From NCBI RefSeq assembly GCF_003286915.1, contig NZ_QMFY01000001.1, positions 620,001-684,000 of the forward strand: a DNA stretch of 64,000 nt, in the 5' to 3' direction. The notes under the pieces were generated by a model, which did no database searches, was not told the origin of the DNA, and was given only the letters and a program-made list of their open reading frames with translations. Position 1 is the stretch's first letter; each line of letters begins with the position of its first letter. This DNA is from Pseudochryseolinea flava (lineage in GTDB: Bacteria > Bacteroidota > Bacteroidia > Cytophagales > Cyclobacteriaceae). The translations under genes were made by a program, and so were the position numbers. Shown here piece by piece: positions 26,002-37,921 of the stretch.

Positions 26002-26385
26002 CTATATCACTAGCGAGGGTGTACTTTTTGCGCGTGTTACAACTTCGTCGAATGCCACCCCTGCGCTCTTAATCGCGTACAGCAATAGCTTGATCTCCTT
26101 GATATCCACGCGGCCGTCAACTTCCGACATCTTATAGAGGAGCGCAAATACGTTGAGTTTCTCGGAAGAAGAGCATAATTGCAGTTCGGACATGGCAGCG
26201 TCGTAAACTTCACGCTCGGTCATGCCGCGAATTTTATCCTCAAACGCCATAAAAACAGCGTCTGAAATTTCTTCTGTCTCCCTGATCAGATAGAGCGCAC
26301 GAAGCTCTCTCTCGTCGGTAATACCGTCAACATCGATCAAAAGCTTGACCAAGTAAAGTAGGCTGCACTGGTAATGTTGACTCAT
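26002..26385 (-). CDS. TerB-like protein, third gene of the feo unit
   Basis: A 127-residue helical protein with TerB-type features: helices rich in Leu and acidic residues (SLLYLVKLLIDVDGITDERELRAL and LLYKMSEVDGRVDIKEIKLL), where the D-G-x-(V/I)-D/T pattern appears twice, as in TerB metal-binding loops. I used the ATG at 26385; an upstream in-frame ATG at 26451 would overlap feoB. It starts 28 bases after the feoB stop on the same strand, the position held by feoC in enterobacteria, but it has no resemblance to FeoC. Confidence 0.75.
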   Translation of the reverse strand: MSQHYQCSLLYLVKLLIDVDGITDERELRALYLIRETEEISDAVFMAFEDKIRGMTEREVYDAAMSELQLCSSSEKLNVFALLYKMSEVDGRVDIKEIKLLLYAIKSAGVAFDEVVTRAKSTPSLVI

Positions 26386-26413
26386 CGTTGAGATTTGATC
26401 CAAAGATAACGGA

Positions 26414-28534
26414 TTACGACATGAACTGGAAAACGGCGAATGCCGAAACATATGCCAACACCGTCATGTACAGCAATTGAATCGCTGGCCATTTCCATCC
26501 TCTCGTTTCGCGATAGACGATGGCTAGCGTACTCATACATTGCATAGCAAAAGTGTAGAAAACCAATAGCGAAATACCGACGGCAGGCGTATAACGCGGA
26601 CCACCAGTGTCAGGATTTACCTCCTGCGCCAAGCGATCTTTAATGGTGATGGCTTCATCTTCGGGCACGCTTCCAATGCTATAAATCGTTGTGATGGTAC
26701 TGACAAAAACTTCGCGCGCAGCAAAAGAAGTAAGCAACGCGATACCGATTTTCCAATCATACCCAAGCGGCTTAATGACCGGTTCAATTGTTTTTCCAAT
26801 GATCCCGGCATATGAGTTTTCGAGTTTGTATGCTGCAACGCGATCTTGAAAAGCCTGCTCAGTTAATCTTAAATTGGACGATTGATCGCGGACAACACTT
26901 TCTGCATTTTCCATTACGTCACCAGGTCCATAGTTGCCAAGTCCCCACAGAATTATTGAAATGGCGAGAATGATCTTACCCGCTTCCAGAACAAATGCTT
27001 TCGTCTTCTCAACAATCGTATAGCCAACATTCGACCATTTTGGAATTCTATAGGTAGGAAGTTCCATAATCAAGTAGCTCCTCTCCTGTACGCGAATGAG
27101 TAACTTCATGATATAAGCAGACATGATAGCAGCAACAAATCCGAGCAAGTACAAGCCCATGAATGCAAGCCCTTGTAAGTTGAAGACACCTAAAACGGTT
27201 TGCTCAGGAACAATCAGGGCAATTAAGATCGCGAAGATTGGAAGACGCGCAGAACAACTCATCAATGGCGTTACCATGATGGTAATGATTCGCTCTTTCC
27301 AATTATCAATCGTACGTGTCGCCATGATCGCTGGAATAGCGCATGCAACACCCGACATCAGCGGGACAACACTTTTGCCATTCAAACCAAACTTGCGCAT
27401 AATTTTATCCATCAAGAATACTACGCGCGCCATATACCCCGACTCCTCGAGGATAGAAATGAATGCAAACAAAATTGCAATCTGCGGAACAAATATGACG
27501 ATTCCCCCGATGCCAGGAATTACGCCATCGGTGAGTAGGCTAGTGAGTGGACCTGCCGGTAAAACATTCGTTAGATAGCTTGCAATCTGTCCGAATGTTT
27601 GATCGATAAAATCCATCGGCGCTTCTGCCCATGCAAAAATGGACTGGAATACAACAAGCAGAATAGAAAAGAAAATCAAATAGCCCCAAACCTTATGCGT
27701 GAGTATGCGATCAATTTTGGTGGAATAACTTTTCCAAGAATCATCAGCAGATTTTAAGATCGCAGAATTCAGTAGGTCTTGAATGACACCATAGCGTTGA
27801 ATGGTTTCCGCACCTTGAAATTTACCAGGGAAGAATTGATGTTTTTCACGTATACGATTTACCGCAGCAATCTTTTCTTTTCCTAAAAAACCTATCGACT
27901 GTGGTTGCTCGAGGAACAGGTAAGCTTCGTAGTCGTTGTCTACTCCAAGTGATCCACGAAGTTCATTGACGGCCTCCTTTGCTTCTGGCCAAATATGAAA
28001 AATATTTTTTGAGATTTTTTCCGCAGGTGTCGCAAGTAGCTTTTTCAATTCATCGATGCCATCACCTTTTCTGGCGTTTAACGCGACAACAGGAATACCA
28101 AGCTTCTTTGAAAGCATGGTAAAGTCGTAAGAGATGCCAGCCTTAATCGCGAGGTCCATCATGTTCAACACGAGAATTGTTGGTAGCCCCATGTCTATCA
28201 CTTGCGTCGCGAGCAACAGGCCGCGCTTAAGATTTGTAGCGTCGGCTACTACGACAACTTTGTCTGGTGTATTCGGCGAATGATGATCGAGCAAAATTTC
28301 AGAAACGATCTTTTCATCCAGGCTTCGCGGATAGATGCTATAGATACCTGGTAGGTCAACAACTTCAACAACACTGCCATCTAACAGCGTGGTGGTGCCC
28401 GATTTTTTTTCGACAGTTACGCCGGGGAAATTTCCGACTTTCTGATTGAGTCCGGTTAGGTGATTGAATAGCGAAGATTTTCCAGCATTTGGATTACCTA
28501 CTAAAGCTATCTTAGAAGATGGCGCTTTTGACAT
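26414..28534 (-). CDS. feoB: Ferrous iron transport protein B
   Basis: A 706-residue inner-membrane Fe2+ permease. It has an N-terminal G domain with G1 GNPNAGKS (13-20), G3 DLPGIYS and G4 NMMD, then a helical GDI region, then about eight membrane helices. The two Gate repeats are visible (SGYMARVVFLMD, GVACAIPAIMATRTI and CSARLPIFAILIALI). The length is shorter than E. coli FeoB (773) but normal for the phylum. It overlaps feoA by one base and is followed by a TerB-like gene. Confidence 0.96.
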   Translation of the reverse strand: MSKAPSSKIALVGNPNAGKSSLFNHLTGLNQKVGNFPGVTVEKKSGTTTLLDGSVVEVVDLPGIYSIYPRSLDEKIVSEILLDHHSPNTPDKVVVVADATNLKRGLLLATQVIDMGLPTILVLNMMDLAIKAGISYDFTMLSKKLGIPVVALNARKGDGIDELKKLLATPAEKISKNIFHIWPEAKEAVNELRGSLGVDNDYEAYLFLEQPQSIGFLGKEKIAAVNRIREKHQFFPGKFQGAETIQRYGVIQDLLNSAILKSADDSWKSYSTKIDRILTHKVWGYLIFFSILLVVFQSIFAWAEAPMDFIDQTFGQIASYLTNVLPAGPLTSLLTDGVIPGIGGIVIFVPQIAILFAFISILEESGYMARVVFLMDKIMRKFGLNGKSVVPLMSGVACAIPAIMATRTIDNWKERIITIMVTPLMSCSARLPIFAILIALIVPEQTVLGVFNLQGLAFMGLYLLGFVAAIMSAYIMKLLIRVQERSYLIMELPTYRIPKWSNVGYTIVEKTKAFVLEAGKIILAISIILWGLGNYGPGDVMENAESVVRDQSSNLRLTEQAFQDRVAAYKLENSYAGIIGKTIEPVIKPLGYDWKIGIALLTSFAAREVFVSTITTIYSIGSVPEDEAITIKDRLAQEVNPDTGGPRYTPAVGISLLVFYTFAMQCMSTLAIVYRETRGWKWPAIQLLYMTVLAYVSAFAVFQFMS

Positions 28535-28767
28535 TAATTCAGAATTGATATAGTGGCTGCCTCTTCAAGACGCAGTGAAAGTTCATAACCAGAAACACTG
28601 ATACAAATTGGATCACCAAAAGGGGCTGCAAAATTAAATCTGACCGCGGCGCCAGGCAGGCAACCCATCTCCATCAGCTTTACAGAAAGTTGTTCATCTG
28701 TAAATCCCGCGACGATGGCCACCTCTCCGGGCTTCATTTGCGCCACATTTTTTACTTTTTCAGCCAC
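28534..28767 (-). CDS. feoA: Ferrous iron transport protein A
   Basis: A 77-residue SH3-like FeoA, a small cytoplasmic partner needed for FeoB function. Family pattern: MKPGEVAIVAGF, KLMEMGCLPGAAVRF and AAPFGDPICISVSGYELSLRLEEA. The start is the GTG at 28767. It shares one base with feoB, indicating translational coupling. A strong promoter lies just upstream. Confidence 0.93.
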   Translation of the reverse strand: MAEKVKNVAQMKPGEVAIVAGFTDEQLSVKLMEMGCLPGAAVRFNFAAPFGDPICISVSGYELSLRLEEAATISILN

Positions 28768-28789
28768 TATTTAGATTAATTTTAAACAA

Positions 28790-28822
28790 CAAAGATAGAT
28801 GCCTGCCAATACCATCACAAAG
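28790..28822 (-). promoter_or_regulatory. Predicted promoter of the feoA-feoB-terB-like unit
   Basis: Minus strand: TTTG (complement of 28819-28822), 21 bases, TATCTTTG (complement of 28790-28797), both exact consensus matches, about 22 bases before the GTG of feoA. A Fur box was not clearly recognisable. Confidence 0.65.
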
Positions 28823-28881
28823 ATTTAAGGCTTTATTAATATTTTTCGGTGCTTTCGTGTTGATAAAGGCAAAGGGAAACT

Positions 28882-29064
28882 ATGGTCGAAAAAGAAGAAA
28901 AAGACGGCAAAAACGAGGAAAAGAAAGATCTCGTTCGCGCTGACGACAAACCAGAAAATGCGTCGGAAAATAAATCGCAGGATGAAAAATCGGATGATGA
29001 AAGGCGATTTGACTTTGGTGGAATACCTGACAGAAACTTAAAGAAAAACCTCGGCTGCGGCTAA
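28882..29064 (+). CDS. Small charged protein with FGGIPDRNLKKNLGCG C-terminus
   Basis: A 60-residue protein. Residues 1-42 are almost entirely Lys, Glu, Asp and Ser and should be disordered. The end (FDFGGIPDRNLKKNLGCG) is of normal composition and finishes in Cys-Gly. No signal peptide or membrane segment. I believe similar short proteins with this C-terminal motif occur in other Cytophagales, but could not check. A -7-like TATTTTTC lies at 28841-28848. It is divergent from feoA. No function is known; it could also be a chance frame, though the contrast between the two halves argues for a real gene. Confidence 0.55.
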   Translation: MVEKEEKDGKNEEKKDLVRADDKPENASENKSQDEKSDDERRFDFGGIPDRNLKKNLGCG

Positions 29065-29082
29065 ATGATTCGTTGGGCGTAA

Positions 29083-33364
<4,282 letters not shown>

Positions 33365-33385
33365 AATTGGTGGATTTATCCCTTA

Positions 33386-33404
33386 GTCTACAGAATTAGT
33401 AGAC
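33386..33404. repeat. Inverted repeat at the predicted TauE transcription start
   Basis: GTCTAC and GTAGAC separated by seven bases, directly downstream of the -7 element on the minus strand. It is either an operator or a 5'-end hairpin. Confidence 0.5.
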
Positions 33405-33435
33405 AAATATGCGGCCTCTTGAGCGAAATGTCAAA
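33404..33435 (-). promoter_or_regulatory. Predicted promoter of the TauE gene
   Basis: Minus strand: TTTG (complement of 33432-33435), 20 bases, CATATTTG (complement of 33404-33411), one mismatch to the -7 consensus. Leader about 35 bases. Confidence 0.5.
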
Positions 33436-33467
33436 ATAATCTTAAAACTACCGTAGATTCTTTTTAC

Positions 33468-33480
33468 GCAAACGTTTGAA
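33468..33480. promoter_or_regulatory. LacI-type palindromic operator candidate (copy 3)
   Basis: GCAAACGTTTGAA, identical over 13 bases to the element at 7448. Here it is 32 bases upstream of the -33 box of the TauE promoter and just past the MurF-Alr stop codon. Confidence 0.45.
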
Positions 33481-33494
33481 ACGCGCCCATCTCC

Positions 33495-35930
33495 TTATAA
33501 ACTACCCGCCACAAACACACGCTTTACCCTTTCACTGGTGTTTGTTAGAATTTCGTATGGAATCGTATTGATACTGCGCGCGATCTCTTGAATTGGCAAG
33601 CCATTACCGAAGATGATTACCTCGTCTCCTTCTACGGCCTCGATATCACTAAGATTGATCATCGTCATATCCATACAAACATTGCCAATCACGGGGGCCT
33701 TTTTCCCATTCACCAAAACATGACCGACACCGCGACTAAAAGCGCGCGTAAATCCATCTGCGTATCCTATCGCAATAGTGCCGATTCGCGTTGTTCGGTC
33801 TGTTACACCCCTTCTCCCATAACCAACACTTTCGCCGGCACTAATTTCCTTGATCTGTGAAATGACAGTCTTCAGTGTTGCAACTGGCTTGAGTTGATCG
33901 AATCCTTCGTTAGTTGGATCAACGCCGTAAAGGCCAATTCCAAGTCGAACCATGTCAAACTGAAACTGCGGCAAACGCAATATTCCCGGTGAATTCAAAA
34001 TGTGAAACAATGGTCTATATCCAATTGCAAAAGCTATTTTCTCAGCGTGCAATTTGAACTGATCCGCCTGATGTTTCGAAAAATCATCATGGGTATGTTC
34101 ATCAGCCCCAGCAAGGTGACTAAATATCGAAGCTACTTTTATATGATGATTGCTTTTTAGATGTGCAATCAATGTATCGACGTCCTTAGGTTCAAATCCC
34201 AGTCGATGCATTCCAGTATCTAATTTCAAATGAACTTTGCATGACCGACCATTCAGTTCCTTCAGCAACGCATCCAACAAACTAAAACTGTAAATCTCTG
34301 GCTCAAGATCGTATTGAAGCATAGCGTCAAAACTATCAGCACTGGGATTCATCACCATAATCGGCAATGACGAATTGTTTTTTCGCAATTCAATTCCTTC
34401 ATCTGCGTAAGCAACACCTAGGTAATCGGCGCGATGATACTGCAACAAATTCGCTACTTCCGCACTACCACTTCCATAGGCAAAAGCCTTTACCATTACC
34501 ATGACTTTCGTTTTTGGCAACAGCAGTGATTTGAAATAATTGAGATTGTGAACAAGTGCATCTAAATCAATTTCCATCACGGTTCCATGGACTTTCTTTT
34601 GAAGCCGCGCTGTTATTTTTTCAAATGCGAAACTTCGAGCGCCCTTTACTAAAATCACTTCATCCTGAAAATCGTCGAACGGATGATCGTTGAGAAAATC
34701 ATCTGTAGATGCGTAAAAAAAATGTTTGCCCGTAAAAAAATTTTTATGCGTTGATAAAATGGGTCCGATACCGATAAACTTAGTCACACCACTGCCATTG
34801 ATCAGGCTAGAAATTTGAGAAACAAGCGTTGTCGGTGTAAGTCCTGATTCAAGGATATCGGACAAGATGACCGTTTTGTTTCTCTTCTGATGTTGGTGCA
34901 ACAAGAACTGAATACTAATGTCAAGTCCACCGAGATCGTTATTATAAGTGTCGTCTATTATCTGCGAACCATTGATACCGTCTTTTAGCTCAAGTCTCAT
35001 CGGAATAGCGCGTAGGCCAGCGATGCGTTGCTGGATAGTATTAACATCGTATCCCTTGTAAATGAGCAATGTCACGATGTGGAAAATATTTTCTATGGAC
35101 GCTTTATCAATGAAAGGAATTTGAATATCGATGCTTCTGTCGTCAATATTGATCGCGAAAGAATCGCCAATTTTTTTTACGACAAGGTCTGCGTCAGGCG
35201 ACTCACCCCAACTTACGCTTGTGATGGATGTAGTCCGAATTACGTTGTCAATTTCATCGTGATCTTTACAATAGATCAATATTTCGCTATTGGCGAAAAG
35301 CTTGAGTTTTTCTTTGATCTTCTCAGTACGGCTATTGAAACCTTCATCATGCGCAGTGCCAATGTTTGTAAATATGCCTATGGAAGGTTGAATGATTTCT
35401 TCAAGCTGCGCCATTTCATCGCGCTGAGAAATTCCAGCTTCAAAGATACCCAACTGATGATGCGCTTGCATTTGCCATACCGACAGCGGCACACCAACCT
35501 GTGAGTTATAGCTACCTGGGTTTTTCACAACATTTAAGTTGCGCGACAAAATTTGATAGAGCCACTCCTTAACAATGGTTTTACCATTGCTTCCTGTGAT
35601 ACCAATTACGGGTATGGTAAACTGCGCGCGATGATAAGCTGCAAGGCGTTGTAATGCATGAACCGCAGAAGGAACTTGAATCACATTGCACTCTTCTGTA
35701 AAAGCACTCGCGTCAAAATGCTCAACAATAAATTGTTTTATGCCTTTAGATACGAGTTCACGCAAGTACCGATGACCATCATGCCGCTCACCTTTGATGG
35801 CAAAGAATAGCGCGCCTTGGTATGAAGATATTTTTCGACTATCGATATACAAGTGCTCAATCGAATCGTCGTGGTGAAACGCAACATGTTGTCCGCCGAT
35901 AATATTGACGAGTTGTGAAAAGAGAATCAT
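33495..35930 (-). CDS. murF-alr: Bifunctional MurF (UDP-MurNAc-tripeptide:D-Ala-D-Ala ligase) / alanine racemase
   Basis: An 811-residue fusion. Residues 1-445 are MurF, with an N-terminal substrate domain, ATP loop GITGSNGKT (110-118), FEAGISQRDEM, NIGTAHDEGF and DDTYNND. Residues ~448-811 are alanine racemase, with the PLP Lys481 in VMVKAFAYGSG, LDTGMHRLGF, GYGRRGVTDRT (catalytic Tyr region) and GNVCMDMTMINLSD. The racemase makes D-Ala for the dipeptide that MurF attaches to the murein precursor. This fusion is known across Bacteroidota. csaA lies 2 bases upstream, so both are co-transcribed. Confidence 0.96.
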   Translation of the reverse strand: MILFSQLVNIIGGQHVAFHHDDSIEHLYIDSRKISSYQGALFFAIKGERHDGHRYLRELVSKGIKQFIVEHFDASAFTEECNVIQVPSAVHALQRLAAYHRAQFTIPVIGITGSNGKTIVKEWLYQILSRNLNVVKNPGSYNSQVGVPLSVWQMQAHHQLGIFEAGISQRDEMAQLEEIIQPSIGIFTNIGTAHDEGFNSRTEKIKEKLKLFANSEILIYCKDHDEIDNVIRTTSITSVSWGESPDADLVVKKIGDSFAINIDDRSIDIQIPFIDKASIENIFHIVTLLIYKGYDVNTIQQRIAGLRAIPMRLELKDGINGSQIIDDTYNNDLGGLDISIQFLLHQHQKRNKTVILSDILESGLTPTTLVSQISSLINGSGVTKFIGIGPILSTHKNFFTGKHFFYASTDDFLNDHPFDDFQDEVILVKGARSFAFEKITARLQKKVHGTVMEIDLDALVHNLNYFKSLLLPKTKVMVMVKAFAYGSGSAEVANLLQYHRADYLGVAYADEGIELRKNNSSLPIMVMNPSADSFDAMLQYDLEPEIYSFSLLDALLKELNGRSCKVHLKLDTGMHRLGFEPKDVDTLIAHLKSNHHIKVASIFSHLAGADEHTHDDFSKHQADQFKLHAEKIAFAIGYRPLFHILNSPGILRLPQFQFDMVRLGIGLYGVDPTNEGFDQLKPVATLKTVISQIKEISAGESVGYGRRGVTDRTTRIGTIAIGYADGFTRAFSRGVGHVLVNGKKAPVIGNVCMDMTMINLSDIEAVEGDEVIIFGNGLPIQEIARSINTIPYEILTNTSERVKRVFVAGSL

Positions 35931-35932
35931 GC

Positions 35933-36262
35933 TTAGTATAATCTTGCCCCGTTTGGAACAGGTTTATCAACACTGGTTAAAATGACTTGATGATGGTCGT
36001 CTGCAAAACCCGTTACGAGTATTTCAGAAGTAAAGGGACCAATTTGTTTTGGCGGAAAGTTAACCACACAGATCACTTGTTTACCAATAAGTGTGTCGGG
36101 TTCGTAATGATGTGTTATCTGAGCGCTGGACTTTTTAACACCGAGAGGGCCAAGGTCGACCCAAAGCTTGATCGCAGGTTTCCGTGCCTGTGCGAAATGC
36201 TCGGCTTGAACGATCGTGCCCGCTCGTAAGTCAATTTTCATGAAGTCATCCCAAGTGACCAT
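35933..36262 (-). CDS. csaA: CsaA-like tRNA-binding domain protein
   Basis: A 109-residue stand-alone tRNA-binding OB-fold. The family start [17 protein letters not shown] is intact, followed by [25 protein letters not shown] and [25 protein letters not shown]. CsaA was described as a secretion-related chaperone; the fold binds tRNA. It is translated just ahead of murF-alr. Confidence 0.93.
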   Translation of the reverse strand: MVTWDDFMKIDLRAGTIVQAEHFAQARKPAIKLWVDLGPLGVKKSSAQITHHYEPDTLIGKQVICVVNFPPKQIGPFTSEILVTGFADDHHQVILTSVDKPVPNGARLY

Positions 36263-36445
36263 GGTCGTTTTTGTTAAATAGTTGTTAAGGAGTGATGGTA
36301 AAACTGACTAAAAGCTTAAAATTTCTTACATAGCATCCTATTCAGATGCTTGTATGCGCAAATAAATGGCAATACACGTTTAATTTCGTACTTTGTTGAA
36401 ACAAAAAATAAAATTCTGACGTTAAGCAATCCACCTGAACTGAGC

Positions 36446-36811
36446 ATGAAGCTTAACTATCGTCAAATACTGCTGGCTTGCCTCATAAGCTTATCCACCG
36501 TAGCTGTTTCCAGTGCGGCAAATGCTCAGGATGCCCACTATCCAACGATCGAGGAAATTAAAGACGATGCAACATTCACCACCTGGAGCGAAACAGATCC
36601 GAAGAATGGCCCGGTAAAAACACCAAAGGATTCCGCAGTCGCAAATACAAAATCCTCGGTTCGTCCTCTAAAAGTAGCAGATACCAAGACCTCTAAGACT
36701 GAATCAGAACAAAACGTAAAAGAGAAAGAAGAAGAAGACGATTCGGTTCTCTCATTCAATTTCCTTTACTACATCTTTCAGAAATACAAACTTCAAGATA
36801 TCGTAGATTAA
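36446..36811 (+). CDS. Small secreted protein of unknown function
   Basis: A 121-residue protein with a good signal peptide (MKLNYRQILLACLISLSTVA..., cleavage near ANAQ). A ~65-residue charged, low-complexity linker follows, then a compact aromatic C-terminus (VLSFNFLYYIFQKYKLQDIVD). The contrast between a variable linker and a well-formed tail suggests the tail is the functional part. No family is recognised. I chose the ATG at 36446 because the signal peptide begins there. The 183-base gap upstream holds only a weak -7-like TAATTTCG (36381-36388) and a 6-bp inverted repeat (36332-36350). A bidirectional terminator follows. Confidence 0.75.
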   Translation: MKLNYRQILLACLISLSTVAVSSAANAQDAHYPTIEEIKDDATFTTWSETDPKNGPVKTPKDSAVANTKSSVRPLKVADTKTSKTESEQNVKEKEEEDDSVLSFNFLYYIFQKYKLQDIVD

Positions 36812-36832
36812 CTACCGTCTCATAAAAAAAGA

Positions 36833-36860
36833 AACCCGCCATAAGCGGGTTCTTTTATTT
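36833..36860. terminator. Bidirectional intrinsic terminator
   Basis: Stem AACCCGC/GCGGGTT (36833-36839 with 36845-36851), five-base loop, with CTTTTATTT on the right and a seven-A run on the left. It can end both the plus-strand small secreted gene and the minus-strand asd gene. Confidence 0.8.
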
Positions 36861-36876
36861 CTAGTGGCATCGTCTA

Positions 36877-37869
36877 TTAATAAACGAGGCTTCTTTCCAT
36901 CATAAACTCAGCAATTTGAACCGCATTTGTCGCTGCACCTTTTCTCAAGTTGTCAGCCACAATCCACATGTTCAAAGTGTTTTCTTGTGATTCGTCTCTG
37001 CGGATACGTCCTACAAAAACTTCATCACGACCTTTTGAATTGATCGGCATTGGATAGATGTTGTTTTTCGGATCATCTTGCACGATAACACCTGGTGTGC
37101 TCGACAAGATTGAACGAATTTCGCTAAGGTTAAATTCTTCGTAGAATTCAACGTTCACCGCTTCAGAATGTCCGCCAATAGAAGGAATTCGAACCGTTGT
37201 TGAAGTCACGCCTATTTTTTGATCGCCAAGAATTTTACGTGTTTCATTGGTCATCTTCATTTCCTCTTTAGTATATCCATTATCTAAGAATGAATCGATG
37301 TGAGGAAGTGCATTCATATCGATAGGGTGAGGGTAAACCTTTGGTCCATCAACGCCTTGACGTTCGTTCATCATTTGCTGAACAGCGTCTTTTCCTGTTC
37401 CTGTAACAGATTGATATGTCGAAACGACAATACGCTTAATTTTATATTTAACATGGAGCGGCGCGAGTGCCATCACCATCTGGATCGTTGAACAATTTGG
37501 ATTAGCGATAATGCGGTCGTCGATCGTCAACACATTACCGTTGATCTCAGGAACAATCAATTTTTTTGTTGGATCCATTCTCCAAGCAGAAGAATTGTCG
37601 ATCACAATTGAACCTGCCTCCGCGAACTTCGGCGCCCAATCCAATGATGTACCTCCACCTGCGGAAAAAATCGCGATATCCGGAGCAAGCTTAACAGCCT
37701 CCTCGATGCTCTTGATTGTATATTCCTTACCCTTAAACTTTAACACTTGACCTACCGATTTGGCAGATGCAACCAAATACAATTCGTCGAAAGGAAAACT
37801 TCTTTCCTCCAATACGTTCAGGATTTCCTGGCCCACAAGTCCGGTGGCTCCTACTACTGCAAGTTTCAT
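36877..37869 (-). CDS. asd: Aspartate-semialdehyde dehydrogenase
   Basis: A 330-residue NADPH enzyme converting aspartyl phosphate to aspartate semialdehyde, the branch point to lysine/diaminopimelate, threonine and methionine. Motifs: AVVGATGLVGQEIL (NADP loop), IFSAGGGTSLDWAP, and the active-site Cys in NPNCSTIQMVMAL (~128). Also TYQSVTGTGKDAV and RIPSIGGHSEAVNVEF with the catalytic His. I used the ATG at 37869, where the Rossmann strand begins; a longer frame would read through the promoter. Confidence 0.96.
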   Translation of the reverse strand: MKLAVVGATGLVGQEILNVLEERSFPFDELYLVASAKSVGQVLKFKGKEYTIKSIEEAVKLAPDIAIFSAGGGTSLDWAPKFAEAGSIVIDNSSAWRMDPTKKLIVPEINGNVLTIDDRIIANPNCSTIQMVMALAPLHVKYKIKRIVVSTYQSVTGTGKDAVQQMMNERQGVDGPKVYPHPIDMNALPHIDSFLDNGYTKEEMKMTNETRKILGDQKIGVTSTTVRIPSIGGHSEAVNVEFYEEFNLSEIRSILSSTPGVIVQDDPKNNIYPMPINSKGRDEVFVGRIRRDESQENTLNMWIVADNLRKGAATNAVQIAEFMMERSLVY

Positions 37870-37894
37870 TTTGTTTGTTAAATTTAAGAGTCCG

Positions 37895-37902
37895 CAAAAA
37901 TA
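37895..37902 (-). promoter_or_regulatory. -7 promoter element of asd
   Basis: Minus strand TATTTTTG (complement of 37895-37902), an exact consensus match about 25 bases before the ATG. It lies between asd and the divergent gene starting at 37922. The -33 is weak. Confidence 0.42.
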
Positions 37903-37921
37903 AGATTTTACCGTTGTGCCC

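Noticed and set aside
35028-35504. 158-codon plus-strand frame inside murF-alr
   Set aside because: Lies fully opposite a conserved MurF domain and shows no domain, signal peptide or promoter.
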